Below are positions 1 through 9,500 of a stretch of 33,655 nt of DNA, one piece after another. Source of the DNA: Paenibacillus validus NBRC 15382 (GTDB lineage: Bacteria > Bacillota > Bacilli > Paenibacillales > NBRC-103111); NCBI RefSeq assembly GCF_004000985.1, contig NZ_BIMH01000050.1, positions 1-33,655 on the forward strand, written 5' to 3'. The notes under the pieces were generated by a model that saw only the letters and a program-made list of their open reading frames with translations, was not told the DNA's origin and searched no databases. Position numbers and translations under genes: made by a program. Numbering within the stretch: the stretch's first letter is position 1; the number at the start of each line of letters is the position of its first letter.

Positions 1-1
1 C

Positions 2-166
2 AAGGGCCGCGGCACCAGCGCGCGCGGCAAGGTCCGCTCCAAGGCTGCGCCGGAAGCGAGCGCGGCCGAAGGCGCGGGGGCGAGCAGCCCGCACATCGGG
101 GGTATGTCTCCCGCCTGGCAGCAGCTGTACGCAGCCGTAAGCCGGGTGGCCCGGCGGGAGGACTAA
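2..166 (+). CDS. C-terminal tail of an unidentified protein (5' end outside window)
   Basis: An open frame runs from the window edge to a TAA at 164-166. About 54 residues are visible. The first part is low-complexity, rich in Ala, Gly, Ser, Arg and Lys, and the last part is a short helical-looking tail (SPAWQQLYAAVSRVARRED). The very GC-rich codon use matches the core genes further right, not the glycan cluster. A perfect hairpin terminator begins directly after the stop, which supports a real gene end. There is no motif from which to name the protein. Confidence 0.5.
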   Translation, partial: KGRGTSARGKVRSKAAPEASAAEGAGASSPHIGGMSPAWQQLYAAVSRVARRED

Positions 167-206
167 AAGAAAGGAGCTATTCCTTCATCGGAATAGCTCC
201 TTTCTT
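167..206. terminator. Bidirectional intrinsic terminator
   Basis: A perfect 17-bp inverted repeat (arms 167-183 and 190-206) has a 6-nt loop. It lies between the stop of the plus-strand gene (166) and the stop of the convergent minus-strand gene (209). The arms end in A/T-rich sequence on both sides, so it can serve both genes. Confidence 0.85.
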
Positions 207-208
207 AT

Positions 209-2692
209 TTATTTGAGATTCACTAAAAATTGAACTTCATTCTTCTCATTCGGATCCGCTGCGACCAGCTTGTCGTAAACCGCTTGGTCGTTCTTGCCCT
301 GCTTTTGCAGCGCGGCAAGGTACCATCTGGTGTTCTGGCGAGTAAAGGCATCTGCAAGGTTATCGCTGACTCCTATGCGGAGCATGTTCTCGGATTCCGG
401 ATATTTCTTTTGTAAGTAATAAATTTGTCCAAGTGAGAAGCCCATTTGAGGGGTCAAACTAAATTCATTCCCTTGCAACTGCTCTTTAGGCAAGCTGGCT
501 AGCGCTTGTTTTTGCGATTCGAATCGATGATAAAGCTCAATTGCCTTGGACCAGTATTGCTCTTGACTTTGCTGATCCCGCTTCTCGAAGGCTTGTGCCC
601 CGAGTCGGGTGGCCAGATCGATGGCCTTCTCATATAAGGCTACTTTCCACGGGAAGTTGTCAATTTGTTCACTTGCCAGGTTTAATGCCTCTTGTTGGTT
701 ATCCTTCAACAAATAGCTTTGAATCTTTCGTTCGATCAAAAAATAATCGAAAGGTTCTTTTTCCCTTGCTTGATCGATCAAGGATACGGCTTCCTTATAA
801 TAGTTCTCATCCTTGGACTGCGAGTATACTTGAAATAAAATCGCTACTTTCTGAAGCACGTATTCCGGATGAGTCGGACGCTGCTCTAAAGCCAGATTCA
901 AAGGTGCAATGAGTTGATTAAAGTCCGTATTACCGGATGCCAGTAAATTTTTCGTTGTTGTATAATTGCGGTTTGCGCTGACCAGTTGTACGGCATTGAA
1001 GAATAAAATAAACGATAGAACAACCAGAATAGATGGGAATGCCCACTTTTTAGTACCGAGTGTTTGCAGCCATGCGGCTTTTACCTCTGACGTATCGGAA
1101 GAAACCATCGCCCCCATGCAGAGAAAAAGGAGTAAGCCCAAGTATACGAAACTTAAGTCGAAGTCCAGTGCACTGTGAACAAGCAGCCCAATCGCGATGA
1201 TGTAGAAAATAAATCTATGCTCTCGCTCTTCCTCGTTCTGTCGTAAATAGTTCCTGATGTAAATATAGAAGATGGACAGAAGGATGAGGATGAAGATAAT
1301 ACCCCCGACAATTCCTGTTTCTACCAAGTACTGCAAGTAAAAGTTGTGTGCTTGTCTGCTGGTGTAAGGGTTGTTCTGGTACTTCTCGTAGAGCGAGCTC
1401 CAAGCCCCGCCCCCGGCGCCAAAAACAGGATAATCCTCGAACACTTTAATGGCGTCCTTATAAAATGTACCGCGCTCCAGTACACTGTGCTGTTGAAAGT
1501 TAATGTTCTCGATACGGGTACGGATATTTTCCGGGAGCATCTTTGTTACGCCCGTATCGTTCAGGAGCAGCACCGCTCCGATCGTTCCTGCAACCACAAC
1601 AATAAGCGGCAAGCCGATGTGGGAGAAACGCTTGCTTTGCAGCTTATCAAGCTTACGCTGTAACCAAGGCTCTACGAACAATTGAATCAATACCGCAAGG
1701 ACCGTATACCCGAGCGAACAAAGGATCAGGCTCGTCCAAGCGCTCAGAGCCGTCTGCGAATCATATGTTTTGAATAACTGCACGCCTACGGTTGTGACTT
1801 GATTCAGGATGATGAAAGATAAAACAAATGAAATTAGCAAGTGAAGCAGGTATGTTACTTGCTTATAAAGCTTCAGGAACGGGAGCACGAGCAGTACAAT
1901 GACCGGCAGCACAACTAAGGCGCCGCGGGACAGCGTAACGAAGAAAGAGATGATGATCGGCACGACAAACAGGGCGTGCAACGCTATCGTGTACCAGCGC
2001 TTGGAGGTCATCAGCATATGAACGGCGCACAAAAGGATCGCTATCAAATATCCGGCGTATGTATTCGCATACTGGAACACAGAAGTCAGACGCGGACCAT
2101 TGGAGTCCTCCATGACCGCATGCTCATAATACTTCAGTAGGCCCATGTCAGCAGCGAACCAATTGACTAAACGGAAGACGCCTTCCTTCTGCCCGAGCCA
2201 GTTCAGCAAACCGAAGGCCACAATAACGTACGCTGATGCGATCAGCAGATATTTAAGAAAGGTTAGTCCGAATTTCGCGTTAGATATATAATACGCCAGC
2301 AAGAAAAATGCCACATAAATAATTTGGATGTAAAACAAATTAAAAGCAAGAGTCGACGACGCTGCCGAAAATGTCGAAATCAAGTAAGAAATGGGGATCA
2401 GCCATACGGCAATCGTTAGCAAATCGGCTTGCGTTTGTAATTTCCAGTGATAGAAAAGAAAAACCGACAACAAAAAGAAGATAATGCACGTCCATACTAG
2501 TGATGAGAAAATCGGTCCTTCAAAAGAGGAGAAGTTCCCGTTGAACAATGCTTTCTGGAACGGAGCCCAGAAGAGGAAGAGACTAGTGATGCCGAGTAAG
2601 ATCCACAATAGGATTGAGTTTGCGCTAGTTGAGGTTGAAGCTGATTTCTTGGTTCCGCTGTAATAGCCGGGTTGAGGCTTTTTCGTGCCCAT
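209..2692 (-). CDS. O-antigen ligase/polymerase-like membrane protein with C-terminal TPR region (WsaB/WsfB-like)
   Basis: The protein has 827 residues. About a dozen hydrophobic segments fill residues 25-570, and a soluble helical-repeat (TPR-like) region follows from about 600 to the end. Residues about 250-465 carry the Wzy_C/O-antigen ligase pattern: Ser-Arg-Gly near 255-257, a large extracytoplasmic loop with GTFYKDAIKVFEDYPVFGAG, and the conserved His-Asn at 449-450 before a hydrophobic helix. The ATG at 2690-2692 is preceded by AGGAG. Proteins of this build include bacterial O-oligosaccharyltransferases and WaaL or Wzy enzymes. Because the neighbouring pathway uses an ABC exporter, which needs no Wzy, I infer that it transfers the finished glycan to an acceptor such as an S-layer protein. 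It is transcribed away from the glycan operon and is less AT-rich than that operon. The family call is firm; ligase versus polymerase is not settled. Confidence 0.85.
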   Translation of the reverse strand: MGTKKPQPGYYSGTKKSASTSTSANSILLWILLGITSLFLFWAPFQKALFNGNFSSFEGPIFSSLVWTCIIFFLLSVFLFYHWKLQTQADLLTIAVWLIPISYLISTFSAASSTLAFNLFYIQIIYVAFFLLAYYISNAKFGLTFLKYLLIASAYVIVAFGLLNWLGQKEGVFRLVNWFAADMGLLKYYEHAVMEDSNGPRLTSVFQYANTYAGYLIAILLCAVHMLMTSKRWYTIALHALFVVPIIISFFVTLSRGALVVLPVIVLLVLPFLKLYKQVTYLLHLLISFVLSFIILNQVTTVGVQLFKTYDSQTALSAWTSLILCSLGYTVLAVLIQLFVEPWLQRKLDKLQSKRFSHIGLPLIVVVAGTIGAVLLLNDTGVTKMLPENIRTRIENINFQQHSVLERGTFYKDAIKVFEDYPVFGAGGGAWSSLYEKYQNNPYTSRQAHNFYLQYLVETGIVGGIIFILILLSIFYIYIRNYLRQNEEEREHRFIFYIIAIGLLVHSALDFDLSFVYLGLLLFLCMGAMVSSDTSEVKAAWLQTLGTKKWAFPSILVVLSFILFFNAVQLVSANRNYTTTKNLLASGNTDFNQLIAPLNLALEQRPTHPEYVLQKVAILFQVYSQSKDENYYKEAVSLIDQAREKEPFDYFLIERKIQSYLLKDNQQEALNLASEQIDNFPWKVALYEKAIDLATRLGAQAFEKRDQQSQEQYWSKAIELYHRFESQKQALASLPKEQLQGNEFSLTPQMGFSLGQIYYLQKKYPESENMLRIGVSDNLADAFTRQNTRWYLAALQKQGKNDQAVYDKLVAADPNEKNEVQFLVNLK

Positions 2693-2792
2693 GGGTATGC
2701 TCCTATCTAACTAAAATTCTATGTTATACGACAAAAATTTTATCATATTTAAGAAGAAGGAGCCAAATGTTAATTTTATTGGGGGGTTTCTT

Positions 2793-2888
2793 ATGAATAG
2801 TAGTTTTAAAATTATTAATTTGCTAAAATATTTAATAGATGAGAGGGAATTGAAAGATTTAGAGTCTATGACTGTGTTAAACTATTAA
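2793..2888 (+). CDS. Possible 31-residue small ORF in the leader of the export operon
   Basis: The frame starts at ATG 2793, stops at TAA 2886-2888 and is preceded by a G-run (2781-2786). Its ATG overlaps by ATGA the stop of a 9-codon ORF (ATG 2767, stop 2794-2796), which has AAGGAG at 2757-2762. The product would be a small charged helix with no recognised family. It could be a coupled leader peptide pair, a decayed gene end, or chance in an AT-rich leader. In the divergent intergenic region 2693-2915 I see no promoter with convincing -35 and -10 boxes in either direction. Confidence 0.22.
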   Translation: MNSSFKIINLLKYLIDERELKDLESMTVLNY

Positions 2889-2915
2889 GCAGCATAAAGT
2901 AAGGGGCTATATTAA

Positions 2916-3707
2916 ATGGTTTCATTCATATTAGATTTAATGAAAAATAGAAAGATGATCTGGACTCTTGCAATCAAAGATGTGCAAACGAAATACCTAG
3001 GTTCTGTTCTTGGAATAGTTTGGGCCTTTGTCCAGCCAACGATTAGTATACTTATTTATTGGTTTGTATTTCAAATAGGTTTTAAATCTACGCCTGTTGG
3101 AGACATTCCGTTTGTACTCTGGTTGCTGACGGGACTTGTCCCGTGGTTTTTTATCTCTGAAAGTATTTCTAGTGCTTCAAACTCAATCATTGAGAATTCT
3201 TACCTTGTGAAAAAAATTGTATTCCGAGTGAGTACACTGCCTATAATTAAAATTATTTCTTCGTTATCAATCCATGTTTTTTTTATTGTAGTGTTGTTTG
3301 TTTTTTTTATATGCTATGGTTATGCATTGGATTTGTATGTATTACAGGTAATATATTACCTAATAGCAAGTGTCATACTTGTTTTGGGTATATCTTGGAT
3401 AACATCAACATTAGTAGTATTCTTAAAAGATGTGGCTCAACTTATCGGTATGGGCTTGAATTTCTTTTTTTGGTTAACACCTATTTTTTGGAATATGAGT
3501 ATAGTCTCTGATAAATATATCTTTCTTTTTAAATTAAACCCATTCTTCTATATTATTGAAGGTTACAGGCAAACATTTATTTATAAAGAATGGTTTTGGG
3601 AGCATCCGTTTCTAACGGCTTACTATTGGATCATTACTCTGGTTATCCTCTCTGTAGGCGTATGGTTGTTCAAAAAATTACGTCCTCATTTTGCGGATGT
3701 TTTGTAG
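2916..3707 (+). CDS. wzm: ABC-2 type polysaccharide export permease (Wzm/TagG family)
   Basis: The protein has 263 residues, the usual length for Wzm/TagG permeases. The N-terminus carries the family pattern of a cytoplasmic helix followed by LGSVLGIVWAFVQP. Six hydrophobic segments follow. It is the membrane half of an exporter that moves a finished undecaprenyl-diphosphate-linked glycan across the cytoplasmic membrane. AAGGGG at 2901-2906 precedes the ATG. The ATPase gene begins 14 nt downstream, so the two are certainly co-expressed. It is the first sizeable gene of the AT-rich plus-strand operon. Teichoic-acid export is the alternative role for this family, but the surrounding rhamnose and deoxyamino-sugar genes favour a glycan substrate. 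Confidence 0.92.
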   Translation: MVSFILDLMKNRKMIWTLAIKDVQTKYLGSVLGIVWAFVQPTISILIYWFVFQIGFKSTPVGDIPFVLWLLTGLVPWFFISESISSASNSIIENSYLVKKIVFRVSTLPIIKIISSLSIHVFFIVVLFVFFICYGYALDLYVLQVIYYLIASVILVLGISWITSTLVVFLKDVAQLIGMGLNFFFWLTPIFWNMSIVSDKYIFLFKLNPFFYIIEGYRQTFIYKEWFWEHPFLTAYYWIITLVILSVGVWLFKKLRPHFADVL

Positions 3708-3721
3708 GATGTGAACTTAGA

Positions 3722-5020
3722 ATGGCGACAAATGATATAATAATTGATGTTAAAGATTTAACAAAAATATATAAGATTTATGATCATCCAAAAGATCGAT
3801 TAAAAGAAACGTTGAATCCGACAGGAAAGAAGTATCATAAGGAGTTTGCAGCCTTAAATAAGATCTCCTTTCAAATTGGAAGAGGGGAAGCTGTTGGGAT
3901 TATTGGAAAAAATGGTTCAGGGAAATCTACTTTGTTAAAAATTATTACGGGGGTTTTAACACCTTCATCAGGAAATATTGCTGTTCATGGTAAAGTAGCG
4001 GCACTATTAGAATTAGGTGCTGGTTTTAATCCTGACTTAACAGGAATAGAAAATATTTATTTAAATGGAACCCTTATGGGTTATAGCAAAGATGAAATGG
4101 ATAAAAAGATATCTGAAATCATATCATTTGCAGATATTGGTGAGTTTATAAACCAGCCGGTGAAAATGTATTCAAGCGGTATGTTTGCTAGACTTGCATT
4201 TTCGGTAGCCATCAATGTAGATCCTGATATTCTAATAATAGATGAGGCTTTATCCGTAGGTGATATTTATTTTCAAGCTAAATGCATTGCAAAAATGAAA
4301 CAATTGGCTGAGAAAAGCACTATTTTATTTGTATCACATTCAATGGATTCGATTAAAAGTTTCTGTAATAAAGGTATCTTGTTAAGCAAGGGTGAAATTG
4401 TAAAGATTGGTGAAGTAAAAGAAGTAGCCCAAACTTATGAAAATATGATTAATCAAGAAGTTGCGGATATGAACAAAGTCAAATCATTGGAAAGTTTTAT
4501 GAGTGGAGAGTCCGATGTAGAGAAAGAATTAGCCATAGAAAATGACCTCGAGTTTGAAGCAAGGGCTAATCAATTTCGTTCTGGCACAGGCGAAGCAAAA
4601 TTTATTAGGGCAGATTTGCTGGTAGATGGAAAGATCAGCAATATAATACCTTTTGGTTCAACTGTAACATTACGTTTAATAGCAAAATATTACGTAGATG
4701 TTGATACAGAAGGAACCATAGGCTACATGGTTAGAAACCATAATGGGGTCGACGTCTTTGGAATGAATATTTATAACACAGCTAAGCTTGTACCTACAAT
4801 GAAGTCTGGGCAACTGTTGGAAACAAACTTTACTTTTAAAAATTTACTTTCAGAAAGCGGAAAATATACTGTTTCCATAGGTCTGAAACCTAAACCGTTT
4901 GAGCCTTTATATTTTGATAATGTAAGTATTGCAGTAGTGTTTGAAGTTCCCCCCATCGAAAAAAATTATGTTCCAGGTCTCATTTTTGTGGAAAATAAAA
5001 TAGTGGTTTCCATACATTAG
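3722..5020 (+). CDS. wzt: Polysaccharide ABC exporter ATPase with C-terminal glycan-binding domain (Wzt)
   Basis: I place the start at ATG 3722, giving 432 residues. The frame is open further upstream, but only inside wzm. The ATPase domain has Walker A GKNGSGKST (62-70), the YSSGM variant of the signature motif (150-154) typical of Wzt and TagH, Walker B ending in Asp-Glu (174-175) and the switch His206. From about residue 290 a beta-rich domain follows that matches the layout of the Wzt C-terminal carbohydrate-binding domain. In characterised systems (E. coli O8/O9a) this domain recognises a cap at the non-reducing end of the polymer. Its presence suggests that this glycan is also capped before export. 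The ribosome site is weak (AGGA, spacing 12), so translation is probably coupled to wzm. Confidence 0.92.
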   Translation: MATNDIIIDVKDLTKIYKIYDHPKDRLKETLNPTGKKYHKEFAALNKISFQIGRGEAVGIIGKNGSGKSTLLKIITGVLTPSSGNIAVHGKVAALLELGAGFNPDLTGIENIYLNGTLMGYSKDEMDKKISEIISFADIGEFINQPVKMYSSGMFARLAFSVAINVDPDILIIDEALSVGDIYFQAKCIAKMKQLAEKSTILFVSHSMDSIKSFCNKGILLSKGEIVKIGEVKEVAQTYENMINQEVADMNKVKSLESFMSGESDVEKELAIENDLEFEARANQFRSGTGEAKFIRADLLVDGKISNIIPFGSTVTLRLIAKYYVDVDTEGTIGYMVRNHNGVDVFGMNIYNTAKLVPTMKSGQLLETNFTFKNLLSESGKYTVSIGLKPKPFEPLYFDNVSIAVVFEVPPIEKNYVPGLIFVENKIVVSIH

Positions 5021-5045
5021 CGGAAATCTAAAGGGGCATCAGAAA

Positions 5046-6596
5046 ATGAAAGCAGTTATTCTTGCAGCAGGAATAGGGTCGCGTCTAAGACCAATTACTA
5101 ATGAGAAGCCGAAATGTCTTACTTTAATTTACGGTGAATCCTTATTGGAACGCCAACTAAGTCAATATGAAAGAAACGGTATTACTGAAGCTTACGTTGT
5201 TATAGGATACCGTTCTGAAGAAATTTTAAGCTTAAAATTAAAATCTAAATATAAAAAAATGAAAGTTATATTTATTGAAAATGAAGATTTTGAGTCTACG
5301 AATAATATGTACTCCCTATATTTAACGAAGAGATATATCAACGGTTCACCGTTTCTGTTAAGTAATGGTGATGTTATATTTGAAGATGGCATTATTCAAA
5401 GAGTAGTGAAGCATAATAAGACAGATCTTATTGCAGTCGATACTGGTGTTTATATGGAAGAATCAATGAAAGTTACAACCGATACAGCAGGCTTTATAAG
5501 AGATATATCCAAACAAATAAAACAAGATGATTTTTTTGCCTGCTCTATTGATCTGTATAAATTTTCAGAAGAATCGTCCTTGATATTATTTAATGAGTTA
5601 ACAGAGATAATCGAAAATAAAAATAACCTTAAAGAATGGACAGAGGTTGCTATACAAAGTCTCTTGCTCAACAATCAATTAATGATGAACCCATGTGATA
5701 TCAAAGGGTTGAAATGGGTTGAAATCGATGACAATCAAGATTTGGCAAAAGCTGATCTTTACTTCTCCAGAATAAATCAGAGCCTGGGCCATGTTATTGA
5801 AACAAAATCTCAATTCTTTATCGATTTAGATGGAACTTTGTTTGTAGGAAATAACTTGATACCTCATTCCGATAAGTTTATAAAAACTTTAAAAGAACAA
5901 AAAGTACCTTTTTATTTACTATCAAACAACTCATCTTACTCAAAAAATAAACTAGTAAACAAATTAAAGTTGATGGGAATAGACGTCACAGAAAGTGATA
6001 TTTTACTTTCAACGGACGGTGTAATTAATTATTTGAAAGAAGAATTAATCAAAAAAACTTTTGTACTAGGTACCAAAGACATGAAGGATATGTTGTTCAA
6101 CGAAGGTATTGAAGTTGAATCAGGCGATCCTGAACTGGTGGTAATCGGCTATGATACAGAATTAACTTACTCAAATTTGGCCAAAGTTTGTTCTTTTATT
6201 AACAAAGGTATCCCTTATATTGCAAGTCATTGTGATCTTACTTGTCCAACGCCTGACGGGCCGATACCTGACATTGGTTCAATAACTTTAATTATTGAAC
6301 AGGTAACGGGTCAAAAGCCAAATAAAGTCTTCGGAAAGCCAAATGCGGAAATGGTCAAGCATATTATAAAAAATAATGAATCTGTTTATGTCATTGGAGA
6401 TAGGCTGTACACTGATATGAAATTGGCATTAAATATAAGCGCTAATTTTATTTGTGTTTTAAGTGGGGAAACATCAAGGTCAGCTATTGAAAAAACATCG
6501 GTGTTTCCGGATCTTATAATTAATCGGGTGTCAGAACTGATCCCATATTTAATTTTGGAGGAGTCCAATGGCTTCGATAGCAATAATCATTCATAA
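5046..6596 (+). CDS. Bifunctional cytidylyltransferase (LicC-like) / HAD-IIA phosphatase
   Basis: The protein has 516 residues in two enzyme halves. Residues 1-245 form a sugar/alditol-phosphate nucleotidyltransferase: LAAGIGSRLRP at 6-16, the FESTNNMYSL stretch near 82-91 typical of LicC-type phosphocholine cytidylyltransferases, Asp109 in NGDV, and KWVEIDDNQDLAKA near 223-236. Residues 257-505 form a NagD-like HAD hydrolase with DLDGT (260-264), Ser293 in LLSNNSS, Lys431 in GKPN, and GDRLYTD (451-457). All HAD catalytic positions are present. The likely job is to make a CDP-activated small alcohol or alditol, with the phosphatase acting on a precursor or by-product. The next gene starts with a CDP-glycerol-phosphotransferase-like domain that could use the product. 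AAGGGG at 5031-5036 supports the start. The exact substrate cannot be read. Confidence 0.82.
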   Translation: MKAVILAAGIGSRLRPITNEKPKCLTLIYGESLLERQLSQYERNGITEAYVVIGYRSEEILSLKLKSKYKKMKVIFIENEDFESTNNMYSLYLTKRYINGSPFLLSNGDVIFEDGIIQRVVKHNKTDLIAVDTGVYMEESMKVTTDTAGFIRDISKQIKQDDFFACSIDLYKFSEESSLILFNELTEIIENKNNLKEWTEVAIQSLLLNNQLMMNPCDIKGLKWVEIDDNQDLAKADLYFSRINQSLGHVIETKSQFFIDLDGTLFVGNNLIPHSDKFIKTLKEQKVPFYLLSNNSSYSKNKLVNKLKLMGIDVTESDILLSTDGVINYLKEELIKKTFVLGTKDMKDMLFNEGIEVESGDPELVVIGYDTELTYSNLAKVCSFINKGIPYIASHCDLTCPTPDGPIPDIGSITLIIEQVTGQKPNKVFGKPNAEMVKHIIKNNESVYVIGDRLYTDMKLALNISANFICVLSGETSRSAIEKTSVFPDLIINRVSELIPYLILEESNGFDSNNHS

Positions 6597-9500
6597 TTTA
6601 ATTCTATTTGAGACTTTGGAGCCTTTAATAATAAAACTTGATAATAACGATATTTCCTACGATATAATTATTCCGAGATTAGAAGATCAGTGGGGTGAAA
6701 TGACTAGAGATACGTATTTACATCTGGAGCAGAAAGGATACCGTGTGTCTTTTTTGGAGTTTGCACCTGAAGTGCATTACAAAATCGCATTGTATCCCTA
6801 CTTACCTTATTATATCGAAGTTAATGCCGATTATAAGATCAGATATCAATACGGACTAGCCAAGCCAACCTGGAATCTTGATAGTTGGGGAGTAAAATTC
6901 GATCTTTCTTTCTGCAGCAGTACTTATGATTATAATGTATTAAAAGGGTATACTCGAAGCATAATTACCGGACCTATTAAATTTGCAAATTATAGACTCA
7001 ATAGAAGCACACAAACTGGAGAAAAAATAAGATTACTATATCTTCCAACCTATGGCCCGGAATGCTCGCTTGAAAAAATTTCGCACGAACTTTATTCATT
7101 AAAAGATGAGTATGATATTACAATAAAGCTTCATCATGGTACCTCTTTCTTAGAACCGGAAAGAGTTAAATTGGCAAACACAATTTGCGAAAGAGTGCTA
7201 GATCACAAAACGCCGCTTGAACAATTATTGTACAAAACAGATGTCATTCTTTCAGATGGCTCTGGTGCCATATTTGATTCTATAGTTTCCGATACTCCTG
7301 TGATTGTATTCCAACCTGTCCATCCAGAGAAATTTGAAGGTATCCCAGCACTTGAGGAACTTATCATATTAAATGATATTGTACCGTATTGTGAAAAACC
7401 ATCTGATCTTCATAAGACGATACTAAATGCTTTAAATGATGACTACGCAGATAAAAGAAAAGTTTTTCGGGAAAATTATTTTCCTGTTCTCGGTACAGAG
7501 ACCCTTGATTTATGCTTAACAGAAATAAAAAAGTTTTTAATAGATGAAATAGATGTCTACTCTAAAGCAGCTCATACAAGGTTGAACAAAAATATCTCAA
7601 AATTGGAGAAAGCATCTCTAACATATGGTGAGCAGTTACAAACAATAAAAGAAAAACTCGATTTCACTGAACAAGAAATGTATAAATATCATACTGAGCT
7701 AAAATTGGTTAGACAAGAATTGGAAGAAAAAAATAAGCTGATTGAATCCATTGACCAAATATCTCAAGAAAAAGAAAGAAACATTTTCACCTTAAAGGAA
7801 ACCATTACTGCACTGCAAGATAATGTTGTTGCATTGAAAGAAAATATAAACGTAACCGTTCAAATTAAAGAATTATTAATCAATAAGCTTGCTAATAATA
7901 AAGTTTTGCTGGAAAACTTAGAAAATCAAAATGTTTACTTGCAAAATGAGCTACAAAGCAAACATCAAAGTTACTTAGAACAAGTTGAATGGAATAAAGG
8001 ATTAAAACAAGAACTAGATAATATATATCATTCGAAACGATGGAGAGTGGTTAATCTTTTGAGATCTATATTGGAAAAAACCAAAGCTATCTACTTAGTA
8101 AAAGCCTTTACCATATATAAAAAATACGGAATGAAAGTGCTTTTCATGAAAATGAAGAGTAAATTAAGGAGGGAAATAACAAATAATAATGATAGTAGTC
8201 TGGTTTCGAAAAGCTACAACAGTAAGAGTGAATTAAATTGGTATGAATATAAATTTTATAGATACAAAGAAAAAAAGAAAGACTCAAATTTATCCTTCCA
8301 AAATTATGAGGTTGCCTTAGAAAAAGATCTGGTATCAATTGTATTGCCGGTATATAACGGCGAAGATATGGTATCGGAGTCTATTGAAAGTGTCCTTAAC
8401 CAGACTTATAAAAGATTCGAACTCATTATTATTAATGATGGATCTAAAGATCGGACCGCCCAAATCATAGATGAGTATGCAGCCTTAGATCAACGAATCA
8501 TTGTAGTTCATCAAGAAAATCGAAAAATACCTAAGACACTATCACGCGGATTCAGATTGGCACAAGGTGAGTACTTAACGTGGACAAGTGCTGATAACGT
8601 TATGGAGCCTGAGTTTCTTGAGGTATTAGTAAATGAGTTAAAGGCGAACCCTGAACTTGGGATGGTCTATGCAAATATGCGCCTGATCGATGAAAAAGGT
8701 GAATTACTAACCAATCACGGGTGGTACGAGGAGTCTAAAGACCCTACAGTAGTTAATCTTCCGTATTCAACCTATGAGTTAAATGTATATCCTAATAACA
8801 CGATAGGCGCAGCCTTTATGTATCGTGCAAAAGTTGCACATATCTTGGAGGATTACTCTTCTTTTAAGCATACTCTAGAAGACTATGATTATTGGATGAG
8901 AGTTAACTCACTCTTTGAATTGGCACACACTAATACAAGCAAACCAATCTATAGATACAGATTTCATGATAAGTCATTAACTTCACAAGATAAAGAGCTT
9001 GGAATAACCGCTAATCGTTATAAATTAATGGTTCTGGATGATTATCGACGAGATTATTATTTGTCCCCTATGATTTGGGTTATTCATGGAGATTCTGTAA
9101 TCAAATCTTCAATAATTTCTGAAATAGAAAAACGTGGACATCTTATACTTTCAGCTAACCAAATCAAAAGTATGAGTATTAATATGTCAATTCCAATATG
9201 TAATTTAGTGTTTGAAGATTCAGGGGAAATGGTGTTGGGCAATGGATACAAAATCCTTTGTACTTCGTTTTATACCGGGAATCAAGCAAATGATTGGGAT
9301 ATAGTTATACAATGTAATAATCAGGGAAATAGTAGCCCGTTGGAAGAAAAGTATACAGGAGTATATAAAATTATAGACCCATCTTCAATTATATCTTTTA
9401 TCGATATGAAAATAAAAAATAGACACCTCTATAAAATTGAAGGGGAAATAGAATCAGAACGAATTTATACTAAAAAATTGACTGTAATTATTTGTACTTA

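Noticed and set aside
541..1663. Several plus-strand frames of 60-120 residues opposite the ligase-like gene
   Set aside because: They have no ribosome sites or domains, and the minus-strand membrane protein is intact.
3590..3721. Upstream extension of wzt into wzm
   Set aside because: The extra residues are a frame-shifted reading of wzm. ATG 3722 gives the normal Wzt N-terminus.
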